Positions 26,383 to 34,126 of a DNA stretch of 50,067 nt are shown here, piece after piece. The stretch is from NCBI GenBank assembly GCA_018241325.1, contig JAFEEB010000011.1, positions 1 through 50,067 of the forward strand, given 5' to 3'. Origin of the DNA: Pseudomonadota bacterium. Lineage in GTDB: Bacteria > Pseudomonadota > Gammaproteobacteria > Burkholderiales > Burkholderiaceae_C. Every line of letters begins with the position of its first letter. The stretch's first letter is position 1. The notes under the pieces are model-generated. The model was not told the DNA's origin, ran no database searches, and saw only the letters and a list, made by a program, of their open reading frames with translations. The translations under genes and the position numbers were made by a program.

Positions 26383-27224
26383 GCCCGCTGGAGCGATGGC
26401 CCGCCGCGGCGCGCGCACGCATCGCCGGCGTGCTCACCGACATCGACGACACCCTCACCACCGACGGCGCCATCACCCCTGACGCGCTGGAGGCGTTGGC
26501 GCAGCTCAAGGCCGCGGGCCTGCACGTCATCCCCATCACCGGCCGGCCGGTGGGCTGGAGCGAGCCCTTTGCCCGCGTGTGGCCGGTGGATGCCATCGTG
26601 GCCGAGAACGGGGCGGTGGCGCTGATTCCGGACGATTTGAATAAAAACGGCCTGCAGCGCCCGCCCCATGAGCGCAAGCAGCTATCAAAAATATATCAAC
26701 AAGCGGCCGCCACGCGCGCCGCCAACTTCAGCCGGATGCAGTGCGTGCTGGCGCAGATCGAGGCCGCGGTGCCCGGCGCGCGCCGCGCGCAGGACTCGGC
26801 CGGGCGCGAGTGCGACATCGCCATCGACCACAGCGAGTTCACCCACCTGCCCCAAGGCGCCATCGACCAGTGCGTGGCCCTGATGCGCGCGGCCGGCATG
26901 AACGCCACGGTCAGCAGCATCCACGTCAACGGCTGGTACGGCGCGCACGACAAGTGGCAGGGCGCGCAGTGGATCGTGCGCGAGTTGCTCGGGCGCGAAC
27001 TGGCGGCCGAGATCGACCAATGGGCTTACGTGGGCGACTCGACCAACGACCAGCGGATGTTCGAGCACTTCACCCACAGCGTCGGCGTGGCCAACATCGC
27101 GCGCTTCGTGCCCCAACTCGACCACCTGCCGCGCTACATCACCCCCAGCGCGCGCGGCGCCGGCTTTGCCGAGCTGGCGCGCTGCCTGCTGGCGGCACGC
27201 GCCGGATCAACGCGGCGCGCGTGA
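26379..27224 (+). CDS. HAD-IIB family sugar phosphatase-like hydrolase
   Basis: HAD-superfamily phosphatase of 281 residues, closest in pattern to sucrose-phosphate/mannosyl-phosphoglycerate phosphatases. The nucleophile motif is LTDIDDTLT (Asp21, Asp23), motif II is ITGRP, and motif IV is GDSTNDQRMF (Asp about 220). The cap contains CDIAIDHSEFTH and SSIHVNGWYGAHDKW. Residues about 88-105 (NKNGLQRPPHERKQLSK) look foreign: their DNA is a copy of an interspersed palindromic repeat, read in frame and probably forming a surface loop. The start overlaps the previous stop as ATGA; the 3' end overlaps the convergent CtaG-like gene by 18 bases. The substrate is probably a sugar phosphate feeding the upstream glycan genes. 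Confidence 0.85.
   Translation: MSPLERWPAAARARIAGVLTDIDDTLTTDGAITPDALEALAQLKAAGLHVIPITGRPVGWSEPFARVWPVDAIVAENGAVALIPDDLNKNGLQRPPHERKQLSKIYQQAAATRAANFSRMQCVLAQIEAAVPGARRAQDSAGRECDIAIDHSEFTHLPQGAIDQCVALMRAAGMNATVSSIHVNGWYGAHDKWQGAQWIVRELLGRELAAEIDQWAYVGDSTNDQRMFEHFTHSVGVANIARFVPQLDHLPRYITPSARGAGFAELARCLLAARAGSTRRA
26641..26690 (-). repeat. Interspersed palindromic repeat, copy inside the HAD gene
   Basis: On the minus strand these 50 bases align without gaps to 42380-42429, with 38 identities and the shared core TGATAGCTGCTTGCGCT at the left end. The arms GCTTGCGCT and GGGCGCT give it a partly palindromic character. The copy lies in the coding sequence of the HAD phosphatase and keeps the frame open. 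Confidence 0.7.
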
Positions 27225-27815
27225 CGGCGCCCCCAACTGCGCACGGGCCTCGCGCCGCACCATCACCCACGCCACCCAGGCCAGCCACAGCGCGGCCACG
27301 CCGGCGGCAGCGCCGATCAGCCACTGGCCCAGGCGCACCTGGTCGTCCAGCAGGTAGGCGTTGCACAGGCGCAGCGGCGACTCGATGTACAGCGAGCCGA
27401 CCACCGCCATCATGGGCAGCACGTTGCCCAAAAAGAAAAATTGCAGCACCAGCCCGGCCGGCCGCCAGGACAGGCGCAGCGCCGCCCCGGCCGCCACCAG
27501 CGCGGCCAGCTTGGTCCATTCCACGCCGGGGCGCAGCAGCGCCAGGTCCAGCACGCGCGGCACCATGCCGACGGCCAGCACCAGCGCCACCAGCAGCAGG
27601 CCGCAGATGCCCTGCGCGTTCCAGCGCGCAACGGCGGCGCGCGCGCGCGCCGGCAAGCCCGCCGCCAGCAGGGCGCCGGCGCCCATCAGCAGCGGAAACT
27701 GCCAGACCATGTGGCGCCACATGCTCGCTTCCAGCGTGTGGCGCGCCCAGGGCAGGCACAGCAGGGCAAGCCCGATCAGACCGGCCAGCGCCTGGTGGCG
27801 CGGGGTGACGGTCAT
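27207..27815 (-). CDS. Small membrane protein of the oxidase cluster, CtaG-like
   Basis: Hydrophobic protein of 202 residues with about five or six membrane segments. The stretch RHMVWQFPLLMGAGALLAAG resembles the first His-bearing helix region of caa3-type oxidase assembly factor CtaG, but the protein is shorter than CtaG. It is the last gene of the minus-strand oxidase module; its ATG overlaps the SCO1-like stop (ATGA), so translation is probably coupled. Its 3' end overlaps the convergent HAD gene by 18 bases. The role is inferred as copper or oxidase assembly from context and limited resemblance. It could equally be an unrelated membrane protein. Confidence 0.6.
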   Translation of the reverse strand: MTVTPRHQALAGLIGLALLCLPWARHTLEASMWRHMVWQFPLLMGAGALLAAGLPARARAAVARWNAQGICGLLLVALVLAVGMVPRVLDLALLRPGVEWTKLAALVAAGAALRLSWRPAGLVLQFFFLGNVLPMMAVVGSLYIESPLRLCNAYLLDDQVRLGQWLIGAAAGVAALWLAWVAWVMVRREARAQLGAPSRAPR

Positions 27816-28462
27816 GACAACCCCTCGGGTGCCGGCTGGCGCGCCAAATGGCGGGCATAGTTCAATGCCAGTTGCTGCTCGGCCAGATCGAACACGCGCA
27901 CCATGCGGCCGTGGCGGTCGAACACCAGCAGGGCGGCGTTGTGCTCGAAATCGCCGCGGCCGTCGGGCACCACCACCACGCCCAGGCGGCGCAACAAGGC
28001 CTGCTGCTGGGCCGCGTCGGGCACGCGCACGAACTGCCACAGCGCGGGCTGCGCGTGCAGGCCGGCAGCGTAGGCTTGCAGGGCGCTCGGGTCGTCGTGG
28101 GCGCCGTCGAAGCTGATGGACACGAGGCGCACGTCGCTGCCCTGGCCGGCGGCGGCGTCGGCTTGCAGCGCGGCCTGCAATTGCTGAAAGCTGCCGCCTA
28201 GGCTGCGGCACACCGTCAGGCAGCGCGTGTAGAAAAAATCGACGATGTGCACGCCGCCGCCCGCGGCCAGCAAAATGGGCAGCTCGGCCGCGGTGACGCC
28301 CGGGCCCTGGACGGCCACGGCGGGCGCGGGCACCGGGTGCAGGGCCACGTCGTGGCGGCGCGCGCCCTCGTCGGTCCACACCTGGAAGTCGCGCGTGATC
28401 CAGGCCGCGGCGCTGTAGCCGCACAGCAGCAACAGCACGCTGACGATCGCGGTGCGCCACAT
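27812..28462 (-). CDS. SCO1/SenC-family copper chaperone
   Basis: Membrane-anchored periplasmic thioredoxin-fold protein of the SCO1/SenC/PrrC family, which delivers copper to or maintains thiols of cytochrome oxidase. It has 216 residues with an N-terminal anchor ([18 protein letters not shown]). The copper-binding CxxxC is [10 protein letters not shown] (Cys81, Cys85), and a later His in [13 protein letters not shown] fits the third ligand. [13 protein letters not shown] matches the usual VSxDP region. The ATG at 28462 is 19 bases after the cytochrome c stop. Its position in the cbb3-type gene set supports a role in assembling that oxidase. Confidence 0.88.
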   Translation of the reverse strand: MWRTAIVSVLLLLCGYSAAAWITRDFQVWTDEGARRHDVALHPVPAPAVAVQGPGVTAAELPILLAAGGGVHIVDFFYTRCLTVCRSLGGSFQQLQAALQADAAAGQGSDVRLVSISFDGAHDDPSALQAYAAGLHAQPALWQFVRVPDAAQQQALLRRLGVVVVPDGRGDFEHNAALLVFDRHGRMVRVFDLAEQQLALNYARHLARQPAPEGLS

Positions 28463-28481
28463 CACCGGCTCCCGGTGCGAC

Positions 28482-29096
28482 TCAATTGCCCGTGGCGGCC
28501 AGGGCCTTGAGCGCGGCCCCGCCCTCGAAGGGCGTGGTGCGCGCCGCACCGGCCTTGCGCTCGGTGGCGAACACGCTGGCATCGATGGGCTCGGACTTGT
28601 TGCTCCAGCTGCTGCGGATGTAGCTGGCCACGCCGGCCAGCTCGGCGTCGCTCAGCTGCGCGAACGCGGGCATCTGGCCGTTGAATTTCTGGCCTTCGAC
28701 CTCGATCTCGCCGGTGATGCCGTGCAGCAGGATGTTGGCCAGCACGCGCGGCTCGCCATGCACCCAGTCGGAGCCGTCCAGCGGCGGAAAGACGCCCGGC
28801 AGGCCCTTGCCGGTGGCCTGGTGGCAGGCCGCGCAGTTGGCGGCAAAGATGGCGCCACCGTCCACCGCACCGCCGCTGCCGGCGCCCGCCGCCTGAGGCC
28901 GCAGGTCGGCCAGCGTGCGGTGATCGCCCAGGGCGGGGCTGGTGTAGGGCCCGGAGTTGATGATGTAGATGATGCCGAACAACACCATGCCCACGGCGAT
29001 CACGGCGGGCAGGATCGGCATGGGGCGAATGCGCTCCTCCGGATCGACGCGCTCGCGGTCCTGGGCGTGCACGGCTTGCTGGTCGGGTTCAGACAT
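28482..29096 (-). CDS. Membrane-anchored monoheme cytochrome c (CcoP-like position)
   Basis: Cytochrome c of 204 residues with an N-terminal membrane anchor (about 28-47, LPAVIAVGMVLFGIIYII). It has one heme site, CAACH (Cys88, Cys91, His92), and a likely axial Met in NGQMPAFAQL. It takes the place of CcoP in the oxidase cluster, but classical CcoP is near 300 residues with two hemes. Nothing suggests truncation: the frame is clean and the domain complete. It probably passes electrons to the CcoO-like subunit 48 bases upstream. Confidence 0.88.
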   Translation of the reverse strand: MSEPDQQAVHAQDRERVDPEERIRPMPILPAVIAVGMVLFGIIYIINSGPYTSPALGDHRTLADLRPQAAGAGSGGAVDGGAIFAANCAACHQATGKGLPGVFPPLDGSDWVHGEPRVLANILLHGITGEIEVEGQKFNGQMPAFAQLSDAELAGVASYIRSSWSNKSEPIDASVFATERKAGAARTTPFEGGAALKALAATGN

Positions 29097-29144
29097 GGGA
29101 AAACCTCACTGGATTGGGTTGCACGGTCGCGCGAGCGGCGGGGC

Positions 29145-29732
29145 TCACTTGGGCTCGGGTGGCAGGACCGGGTAGTTGCGCTTGAGCGACTGCAGGTACT
29201 TCACCAGGTCCAGCACCTCGGGCTTGGCCACCACCACCTTGCCCTGGGGCTGCACGTCGGGCGGCAGGTGCACCACGACCTCGTCCTTGTCGGCCTTGTC
29301 CTTGACGTCGAACAGGAAGGGGAACGAGGGCATGGTGGATTCCTTGACGTAGCCGCGCGGCTGGAACAGGTGGCCCAGCTGCCAGTCGGCGCTGGGCTGG
29401 CGCACGCCGATGTTGAACAGGTCGGGGCCGGTGCGCATGCTGCCCAGCAGGTGCGGCCGGTCGTAGACGTAGTCGCCCGCCACGGCCGCGCGCCCCCAGC
29501 CGCGCTTGGCGTCGGGGCCGAAGCTGGAGTCGCGCGGCTGCTGCGTGTGGCAGTACACGCAGCCGTTGGCAATGTAGACCTCGCGGCCGCGCAGCTCGGC
29601 GCTGGTGTAGGGCTTGAGACCCTCGGGCGCCGGCACGTCGCGGATCTGGAAGTAGGGGATCAGCACCAGCGCCACGACGGCGATGCTGAAGGTCACCATG
29701 GCGCCGGTGACGAGTTTCGGTTCATTTTCCAT
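29145..29732 (-). CDS. ccoO: cbb3-type oxidase monoheme subunit, CcoO-like
   Basis: Membrane-anchored monoheme cytochrome c of 195 residues. It has one N-terminal helix (about 9-28), the heme motif CVYCH (Cys58, Cys61, His62) and the CcoO-type block AGDYVYDRPHLLGSMRTGPDL, with ESTMPSFPFLF supplying the axial Met. The heme pocket differs from classical CcoO (usually CYNCHSQ), so this is a divergent branch. Its start lies 11 bases inside the end of ccoN, suggesting coupled translation. Confidence 0.88.
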   Translation of the reverse strand: MENEPKLVTGAMVTFSIAVVALVLIPYFQIRDVPAPEGLKPYTSAELRGREVYIANGCVYCHTQQPRDSSFGPDAKRGWGRAAVAGDYVYDRPHLLGSMRTGPDLFNIGVRQPSADWQLGHLFQPRGYVKESTMPSFPFLFDVKDKADKDEVVVHLPPDVQPQGKVVVAKPEVLDLVKYLQSLKRNYPVLPPEPK

Positions 29733-31389
29733 CAGCGGGCTCCAGGGGGCTGGATTGGGGATGGAACAAGGCGGCGCCGACCCGGTTGGGACCGAAGCGC
29801 AACACCATCACCAGCACGTGGAAGGCAAAGATTAGGTGGCTGGCCAGCATGAGCGAGCCGCCCACGCTGCGCCACTCCAGGTAGGGAATGGTCAGCGTGA
29901 CCGACTCGATGAAGGGCTTACTGGCGTCCAGCATGGCCAGGCCCTGCAGCCAGCCACCGTAGGTCAGCGGCCCGAAATAGATCAGGATGCCGATGGCGGC
30001 CAGCCAGAAGTGCGCCGAGATCAGCCGCGGGAAGGGCCACTCCCAGTTGAGCACGCGCGGCAGCATGAAGTAGATGGCGCCGAACAGCACCATGGTGACG
30101 AAGCCGTAGGCCCCCAGGTGGGCGTGCGCCACGGTGAAGTGCGTGAAATGCGCCACCTGATTGACCGAGCGCAGCGCCTCGATCGAGCCCTGCACCGACG
30201 ACAGCATGTACATGAAGCCGCCGAACATCATGAAGCGCAGCGTGGGCGAATACCGCGCCAGCCGCATGCGACCCCACATGGTGCCGGCCATGTTGATGGA
30301 GAAGGCCGCCACGGGCACGATCATCATCATGCTTTGCACGATGGACAGCGTGATCAGCCACTCCGGCACCGGTCCGCCGATCAGGTGGTGGCCACCGACC
30401 TGGGCGTAGAAGAAGGCCAGCGTCCAGAAGCCCAGGATGGACAGGTTGTAGGAGCTCACGCGCCGGCCGATCACCTTGGGCAGGAAGTAGTAGATGGCGC
30501 CCAGCGCCGCGGGCGTGAACCACAGGCCCAGCACGTTGTGGCCGTACCACCAGTTCATCGTGGCCTGCTCCACGCCAAAGTGCGCGCCGGGCAGCTTGGC
30601 CACGGTGAACAGCATGGCGATCCACAGGATGGAGGCCACGTGATACCAGGCGCTCACGTAGATTTCATGCGACTTGCGATAGGCCACCGTGGCCAGCACC
30701 GGCGGGATGATGCAGAGGAAACCGGCGACGATGAAGATGCCGATCTGCCACGGGATCTCCAGGTACTCCATGCCGGCCGTCCAGCCCATGCCGAAGCCGC
30801 CGATGGCGCTGGCGATGCCGACGTTGATGAGCGCACCGCCCATCATCACCCACAGCGGGCCTCGCAGCGGGGTGCGCATCAGGCGCGGCAGCAGCCAGAT
30901 GATGATGCCCAGCTCGGCGTTGGTGATCCACCCGTAGAGCACGGCCGTGAGGTGGTAGGTGCGCATGCGCCCGAAGGTCTCCCACCCCTCGGACACCAGA
31001 AAGTCGGGCCAGTGCAGCTTGAGCGATGCAGTCAGCCCGGCCATGGAGCCGAAGACCAGCCACATGACGGCGAACCCGATGAACATGAACACCGGAAACG
31101 CCGTGGATCGGTCTGCGCCATAGCGGTCGTCCAGCCCCTCGGGGTCCTCGGCCTGCTGCAGGTCGCGCCCCCTGTCGTTGGTCTCGGTGATGGCCTGCTG
31201 CAAGCGCGCTTGGTCGCGGTCCGTGAGCGAGGGGTCGTCCGCCTTGCCGATCTCACCCGCGGCAAAGATGCTGCCGGCGGTCTTGGGGTTTTCAACGAAC
31301 AGGCCCTTGCGCATCGACCACATGAAGGCAAACAGCCCGATGAGGGAAAGCACAAAGGCCGACAACAGGCTCACGACCGCGCTGTCCAT
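29722..31389 (-). CDS. ccoN: cbb3-type cytochrome c oxidase catalytic subunit with CcoS-like N-terminus
   Basis: Catalytic heme-copper oxidase subunit of the C (cbb3) family, 555 residues, longer than the usual 475 or so. The core has the expected ligands: RMRTYHLTAVLYGW (low-spin heme His), WWYGHNVLGLWF (CuB His), FFYAQVGGHHLIGGPVPEW (Tyr and His pair) and FTHFTVAHAHLGAYGF. The first 100 residues are extra: a helix with LIGLFAFMWSMRKGLF resembles the small maturation protein CcoS, followed by a charged linker (DDPSLTDRDQARLQQ). I read this as a CcoS-like segment fused to CcoN. The ATG at 31389 follows AAGGAT. It is the first gene of the operon; an FNR-like site lies upstream. Confidence 0.9.
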   Translation of the reverse strand: MDSAVVSLLSAFVLSLIGLFAFMWSMRKGLFVENPKTAGSIFAAGEIGKADDPSLTDRDQARLQQAITETNDRGRDLQQAEDPEGLDDRYGADRSTAFPVFMFIGFAVMWLVFGSMAGLTASLKLHWPDFLVSEGWETFGRMRTYHLTAVLYGWITNAELGIIIWLLPRLMRTPLRGPLWVMMGGALINVGIASAIGGFGMGWTAGMEYLEIPWQIGIFIVAGFLCIIPPVLATVAYRKSHEIYVSAWYHVASILWIAMLFTVAKLPGAHFGVEQATMNWWYGHNVLGLWFTPAALGAIYYFLPKVIGRRVSSYNLSILGFWTLAFFYAQVGGHHLIGGPVPEWLITLSIVQSMMMIVPVAAFSINMAGTMWGRMRLARYSPTLRFMMFGGFMYMLSSVQGSIEALRSVNQVAHFTHFTVAHAHLGAYGFVTMVLFGAIYFMLPRVLNWEWPFPRLISAHFWLAAIGILIYFGPLTYGGWLQGLAMLDASKPFIESVTLTIPYLEWRSVGGSLMLASHLIFAFHVLVMVLRFGPNRVGAALFHPQSSPLEPADGK

Positions 31390-31463
31390 GGTGGGATCCT
31401 TTGGATGGTGACAAAACTGCAAGCCCTGTCCAAGCCTGCCCCTTGGCGCGTGGCGCCCACGCA

Positions 31464-31493
31464 CGCGCGGCAACATGGCACTCGTGCCGCGCG
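31464..31493 (-). other. Hairpin in the 5' leader of the ccoN operon
   Basis: A 9-bp perfect inverted repeat (31464-31472 with 31485-31493, arms cgcgcggca/tgccgcgcg) with a 12-base loop sits right at the inferred transcript start, some 75 bases before ccoN. There is no U-tract, so it is more likely a stabilising or regulatory leader structure than a terminator. Confidence 0.45.
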
Positions 31494-31500
31494 GGGGTCG

Positions 31501-31544
31501 TTTATGCTCCTGTTGCGTCCACTTGTCACCTTGACCTGCGGCAA
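31501..31544 (-). promoter_or_regulatory. Candidate FNR/Anr-type promoter of the oxidase operon
   Basis: On the minus strand TTGCC-GCAG-GTCAA (31531-31544) matches the FNR/Anr consensus TTGAT-N4-ATCAA at 7 of 10 positions. CATAAA (31501-31506) would be the -10 box. The implied start near 31495 puts the site centre at about -42, the class II activator position. Low-oxygen induction is usual for cbb3 oxidases. The match is imperfect. Confidence 0.42.
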
Positions 31545-31600
31545 GTCGGGGCTGTCAGCATGGGTTTGCACGAAACACTTGACTGCGCGCCAAATCGAGC

Positions 31601-31642
31601 GCCCAGCAAAAAGCCCGCCAAGAGGCGGGCTTTTTGCTGGGC
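31601..31642 (-). terminator. Rho-independent terminator after initiator tRNA
   Basis: A perfect 19-bp inverted repeat (31601-31619 with 31624-31642) with a 4-base loop contains GGCGGGCTTTTTGC on each strand. It lies 3 bases after the tRNA 3' end, so it would end the tRNA transcript and insulate the ccoN operon from the ribosomal cluster. It can act in both directions. Confidence 0.85.
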
Positions 31643-31645
31643 ATT

Positions 31646-31722
<77 letters not shown>

Positions 31723-31733
31723 GTAAGCCATAA

Positions 31734-31739
31734 ATTATA
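31734..31739 (-). promoter_or_regulatory. -10 box for initiator tRNA
   Basis: A perfect TATAAT on the minus strand lies 11 bases before the mature tRNA 5' end, between rplQ and the tRNA. The -35 region falls in the rplQ 3' end and is weak. No terminator is visible between rplQ and the tRNA, so read-through from the ribosomal operon could also contribute. Confidence 0.55.
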
Positions 31740-31747
31740 CTGTATTT

Positions 31748-32134
31748 TTATTCGGCCTGCTCGCCATCCGTGGCTTCGGGGCGGTCCACCAGCTCGACAA
31801 AGGCCATGGGCGCGTTGTCGCCCACGCGAAAACCCATCTTCAGAATGCGCGTGTAGCCGCCCGGACGCGCCTTGAAGCGCGGGCCCAGGTCGGCAAACAG
31901 CTTGGCCACGCTGGCGTCGTCGCGCAGGCGGGCAAACGCCAGGCGGCGATTGGCCACGCTGTCGTTCTTGGACAGGGTGATCATGGGCTCGATCACGCGG
32001 CGCAATTCCTTGGCCTTGGGCAGCGTGGTCTTGATCGCCTCGTGGGCGATCAGCGAGTTCATCATGTTGCGCAGCATCGCCTGGCGATGCGCGCTGGTGC
32101 GGTTGAGTTTGCGCAGGCCGTTACCGTGTCGCAT
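31748..32134 (-). CDS. rplQ: 50S ribosomal protein L17
   Basis: L17, 128 residues, starting [20 protein letters not shown] with the conserved [20 protein letters not shown] block. The ATG at 32134 is preceded by AAGGA about 9 bases upstream; the frame open further upstream is intergenic. It is the last gene of the spc/alpha cluster, 105 bases after rpoA. L17 contacts the large subunit near the exit tunnel. The acidic tail (EATDGEQAE) is a lineage extension. Confidence 0.97.
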   Translation of the reverse strand: MRHGNGLRKLNRTSAHRQAMLRNMMNSLIAHEAIKTTLPKAKELRRVIEPMITLSKNDSVANRRLAFARLRDDASVAKLFADLGPRFKARPGGYTRILKMGFRVGDNAPMAFVELVDRPEATDGEQAE

Positions 32135-32201
32135 GGTGCTTTTCCTTTCTTTCCTTGTTGTGCAGGCCGCCGGATCAGGTACGGCCTGGTGCACGAAATG
32201 C

Positions 32202-32217
32202 CGCATCCGAAGATGCG
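32202..32217 (-). other. UUCG-tetraloop hairpin between rpoA and rplQ
   Basis: On the minus strand CGCATC-TTCG-GATGCG forms a 6-bp stem with the very stable C(UUCG)G tetraloop, directly after the rpoA stop region. A second imperfect hairpin (about 32159-32193) follows before rplQ. No U-tract follows either, so these are likely mRNA stability or processing elements. Confidence 0.5.
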
Positions 32218-32239
32218 ACCACTATAAAAACGAGAGCAA

Positions 32240-33238
32240 TCAGCGTTTATCCAGTCCCGACGGCGGCCAGTTTTCGAGCTTCATGCCCAGGGTAAGGCCA
32301 CGCGATGCCAGCACTTCCTTGATCTCGTTGAGCGACTTGCGACCCAGGTTGGGGGTCTTGAGCAGCTCGTTTTCGGTGCGCTGGATCAGATCGCCGATGT
32401 AGTAGATGTTCTCGGCCTTCAGGCAGTTGGCCGAGCGCACGGTCAGCTCCAGCTCGTCCACCGGGCGCAGCAGGATCGGATCGAACGTCGTCGCGGCGCC
32501 GCCGCGCGGCTGGTTCGTCTCGAAGATGCCTTCGATGGCCGAGCCTTCGAGCTGGGCGAACACCGCCAGCTGCTCCACCAGGATCTTGGCCGATGCGCGC
32601 ACCGCGTCCTCGGCGTTGATGGCGCCGTTGGTCTCGATCTCCATCACCAGCTTGTCCAGGTCGGTGCGCTGCTCGACGCGGGCGTTTTCCACCGCGTAGC
32701 TCACGCGCTTGACCGGCGAGAACGAGGCGTCCAGCACGATGCGGCCAATGGACTTGGTGGGCTCGTCACCATAGCGGCGCACGGTGCCGGGCACGTAGCC
32801 ACGGCCCTTTTCAACCTTGATCTGCATGTCCAGCTTGCCGCCGTGCGACAGGTTGGCGATCAGGTGGCCGGGGTTGACGATCTCGACGTCATGCGGCGTC
32901 TGGATGTCGGCGGCGGTGACCATGCCCTCGCCGTCCTTGCGCAGGCTCAGCGTGACCTCGTCGCGGTTGTGCAGCTTGAACACCACGCCCTTGAGGTTGA
33001 GCAGCAGGTTGACCACGTCTTCCTGCACGCCGTCGATGCTGGAGTATTCGTGCACCACGCCGGCGATCGTCACCTCGGTGGGCGCATAGCCGACCATGGA
33101 GGACAGCAGCACGCGGCGCAGCGCGTTGCCCAAGGTGTGTCCGTAGCCGCGCTCGAAGGGCTCGAGCGTGACCTTGGCCTTGTTCTCGCCCAGGGGCTCG
33201 ACGTTGATGGCTTTGGGTTTCAGCAATTGGGTTTGCAT
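32240..33238 (-). CDS. rpoA: RNA polymerase alpha subunit
   Basis: Alpha subunit of RNA polymerase, 332 residues. The N-terminal assembly domain includes [20 protein letters not shown]. The C-terminal domain that binds UP elements and activators includes [20 protein letters not shown] and [18 protein letters not shown]. The ATG at 33238 gives [17 protein letters not shown]. The usual alpha-operon order rpsD-rpoA-rplQ is kept. Confidence 0.98.
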   Translation of the reverse strand: MQTQLLKPKAINVEPLGENKAKVTLEPFERGYGHTLGNALRRVLLSSMVGYAPTEVTIAGVVHEYSSIDGVQEDVVNLLLNLKGVVFKLHNRDEVTLSLRKDGEGMVTAADIQTPHDVEIVNPGHLIANLSHGGKLDMQIKVEKGRGYVPGTVRRYGDEPTKSIGRIVLDASFSPVKRVSYAVENARVEQRTDLDKLVMEIETNGAINAEDAVRASAKILVEQLAVFAQLEGSAIEGIFETNQPRGGAATTFDPILLRPVDELELTVRSANCLKAENIYYIGDLIQRTENELLKTPNLGRKSLNEIKEVLASRGLTLGMKLENWPPSGLDKR

Positions 33239-33300
33239 TCTTCAGACTTCCTCTCAATACCCCCGGCTCGTTACACCGGTAAGGCTGGTGAAGCACCAAA

Positions 33301-33318
33301 CCCGCCAAGGTTGGCGGG
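33301..33318 (-). other. Hairpin between rpsD and rpoA
   Basis: On the minus strand CCCGCCA-ACCT-TGGCGGG forms a 7-bp stem followed by TTTGGTG, and then a second small hairpin (GGTG-CTT-CACC, 33287-33297). It lies in the 115-base gap between rpsD and rpoA. It could attenuate or mark RNA processing; the U-run is too short for a strong terminator. Confidence 0.45.
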
Positions 33319-33353
33319 CCGGAACATGGGAGACGCTTGCGCGCAACGGAGAA

Positions 33354-33977
33354 TCAGCGCGAGTAGAGTTCGACGATCAGCGATTCGTTGATGTCGGCGC
33401 CGTATTCGTCGCGGTCGGGCACCTTCTTGAACGTGCCCTCGACCTTGTCGGTGTTGACCTCGACCCAGCCCGGAAAGCCCACCTGGCCGGCCAGTTGCAG
33501 CGCTTCTTGCACGCGGGTCTGCTTCTTGGACTGCTCGCGCACGGCGATCACGTCACCGGTCTTGACCAGGTATGACGGGATGTTGACCGGCTGGCCGTTG
33601 ACCGTGACGGCCTTGTGCGACACCAGCTGGCGCGCTTCGGCGCGGGTGGAGCCAAAGCCCATGCGATAAACCACGTTGTCCAGGCGCGACTCCAGCAGCG
33701 ACAGCAGGTTGGAGCCGGTGTTGCCGCGGCGGCGCTCGGCCTCGGCGAAGTAGCGGCGGAACTGCTTTTCCAGCACGCCGTACATGCGCTTGACCTTCTG
33801 CTTCTCGCGCAGCTGCAGGCCGTAGTCGGAGGTGCGCTGGCCCGAAGTGCGGCCGTGCTGGCCGGGCTTGGTTTCGAACTTGACCTTGTCGGTGATCGAG
33901 CGGCGCGCGCTCTTCAGGAACAGGTCGGTGCCTTCGCGGCGGGAGAGTTTGGCCTTGGGGCCGAGGTAACGTGCCAC
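33354..33977 (-). CDS. rpsD: 30S ribosomal protein S4
   Basis: S4, 207 residues, a primary 16S rRNA binder and, in enterobacteria, the repressor of its own operon. It begins at a GTG (33977): [20 protein letters not shown]. The S4-type RNA-binding domain is visible in [20 protein letters not shown] and [25 protein letters not shown] precedes the start by about 9 bases. It is preceded by an unusually long 149-base gap with hairpins. Confidence 0.98.
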   Translation of the reverse strand: MARYLGPKAKLSRREGTDLFLKSARRSITDKVKFETKPGQHGRTSGQRTSDYGLQLREKQKVKRMYGVLEKQFRRYFAEAERRRGNTGSNLLSLLESRLDNVVYRMGFGSTRAEARQLVSHKAVTVNGQPVNIPSYLVKTGDVIAVREQSKKQTRVQEALQLAGQVGFPGWVEVNTDKVEGTFKKVPDRDEYGADINESLIVELYSR

Positions 33978-34075
33978 TTCTCTATCCTTTTACATCGTCT
34001 GCCCCGGCCACTCGCCGGGGGAGCCGCCCGGTGCAAGCACGCAGGCGGCGGTGGGCTTGACAACAAACAACCAAG

Positions 34076-34113
34076 AAAAACAAAAGGACACGGCGTGCGC
34101 GGCAACGCCGTGT
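34076..34113 (-). terminator. Terminator-like hairpin between rpsK and rpsD (possible attenuator)
   Basis: On the minus strand an 8-bp stem (34106-34113 with 34088-34095, ACACGGCG/CGCCGTGT, 10-base loop) is followed by CCTTTTGTTTTTC. This has the form of an intrinsic terminator but lies inside the ribosomal operon, so partial termination or attenuation before rpsD is likely. A second 7-bp GC hairpin (CCCCGGC/GCCGGGG, 34002-34020) follows closer to rpsD. Confidence 0.5.
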
Positions 34114-34126
34114 TGACCCGTCGTTA

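Noticed and set aside
28482-29096. Monoheme cytochrome as a truncated ccoP pseudogene
   Set aside because: The frame is intact with a membrane anchor, CAACH and Met ligand; nothing resembling a lost second heme domain lies in the flanking bases.
32202-32217. UUCG hairpin after rpoA as a terminator
   Set aside because: No U-tract follows and rplQ lies downstream in the same operon.
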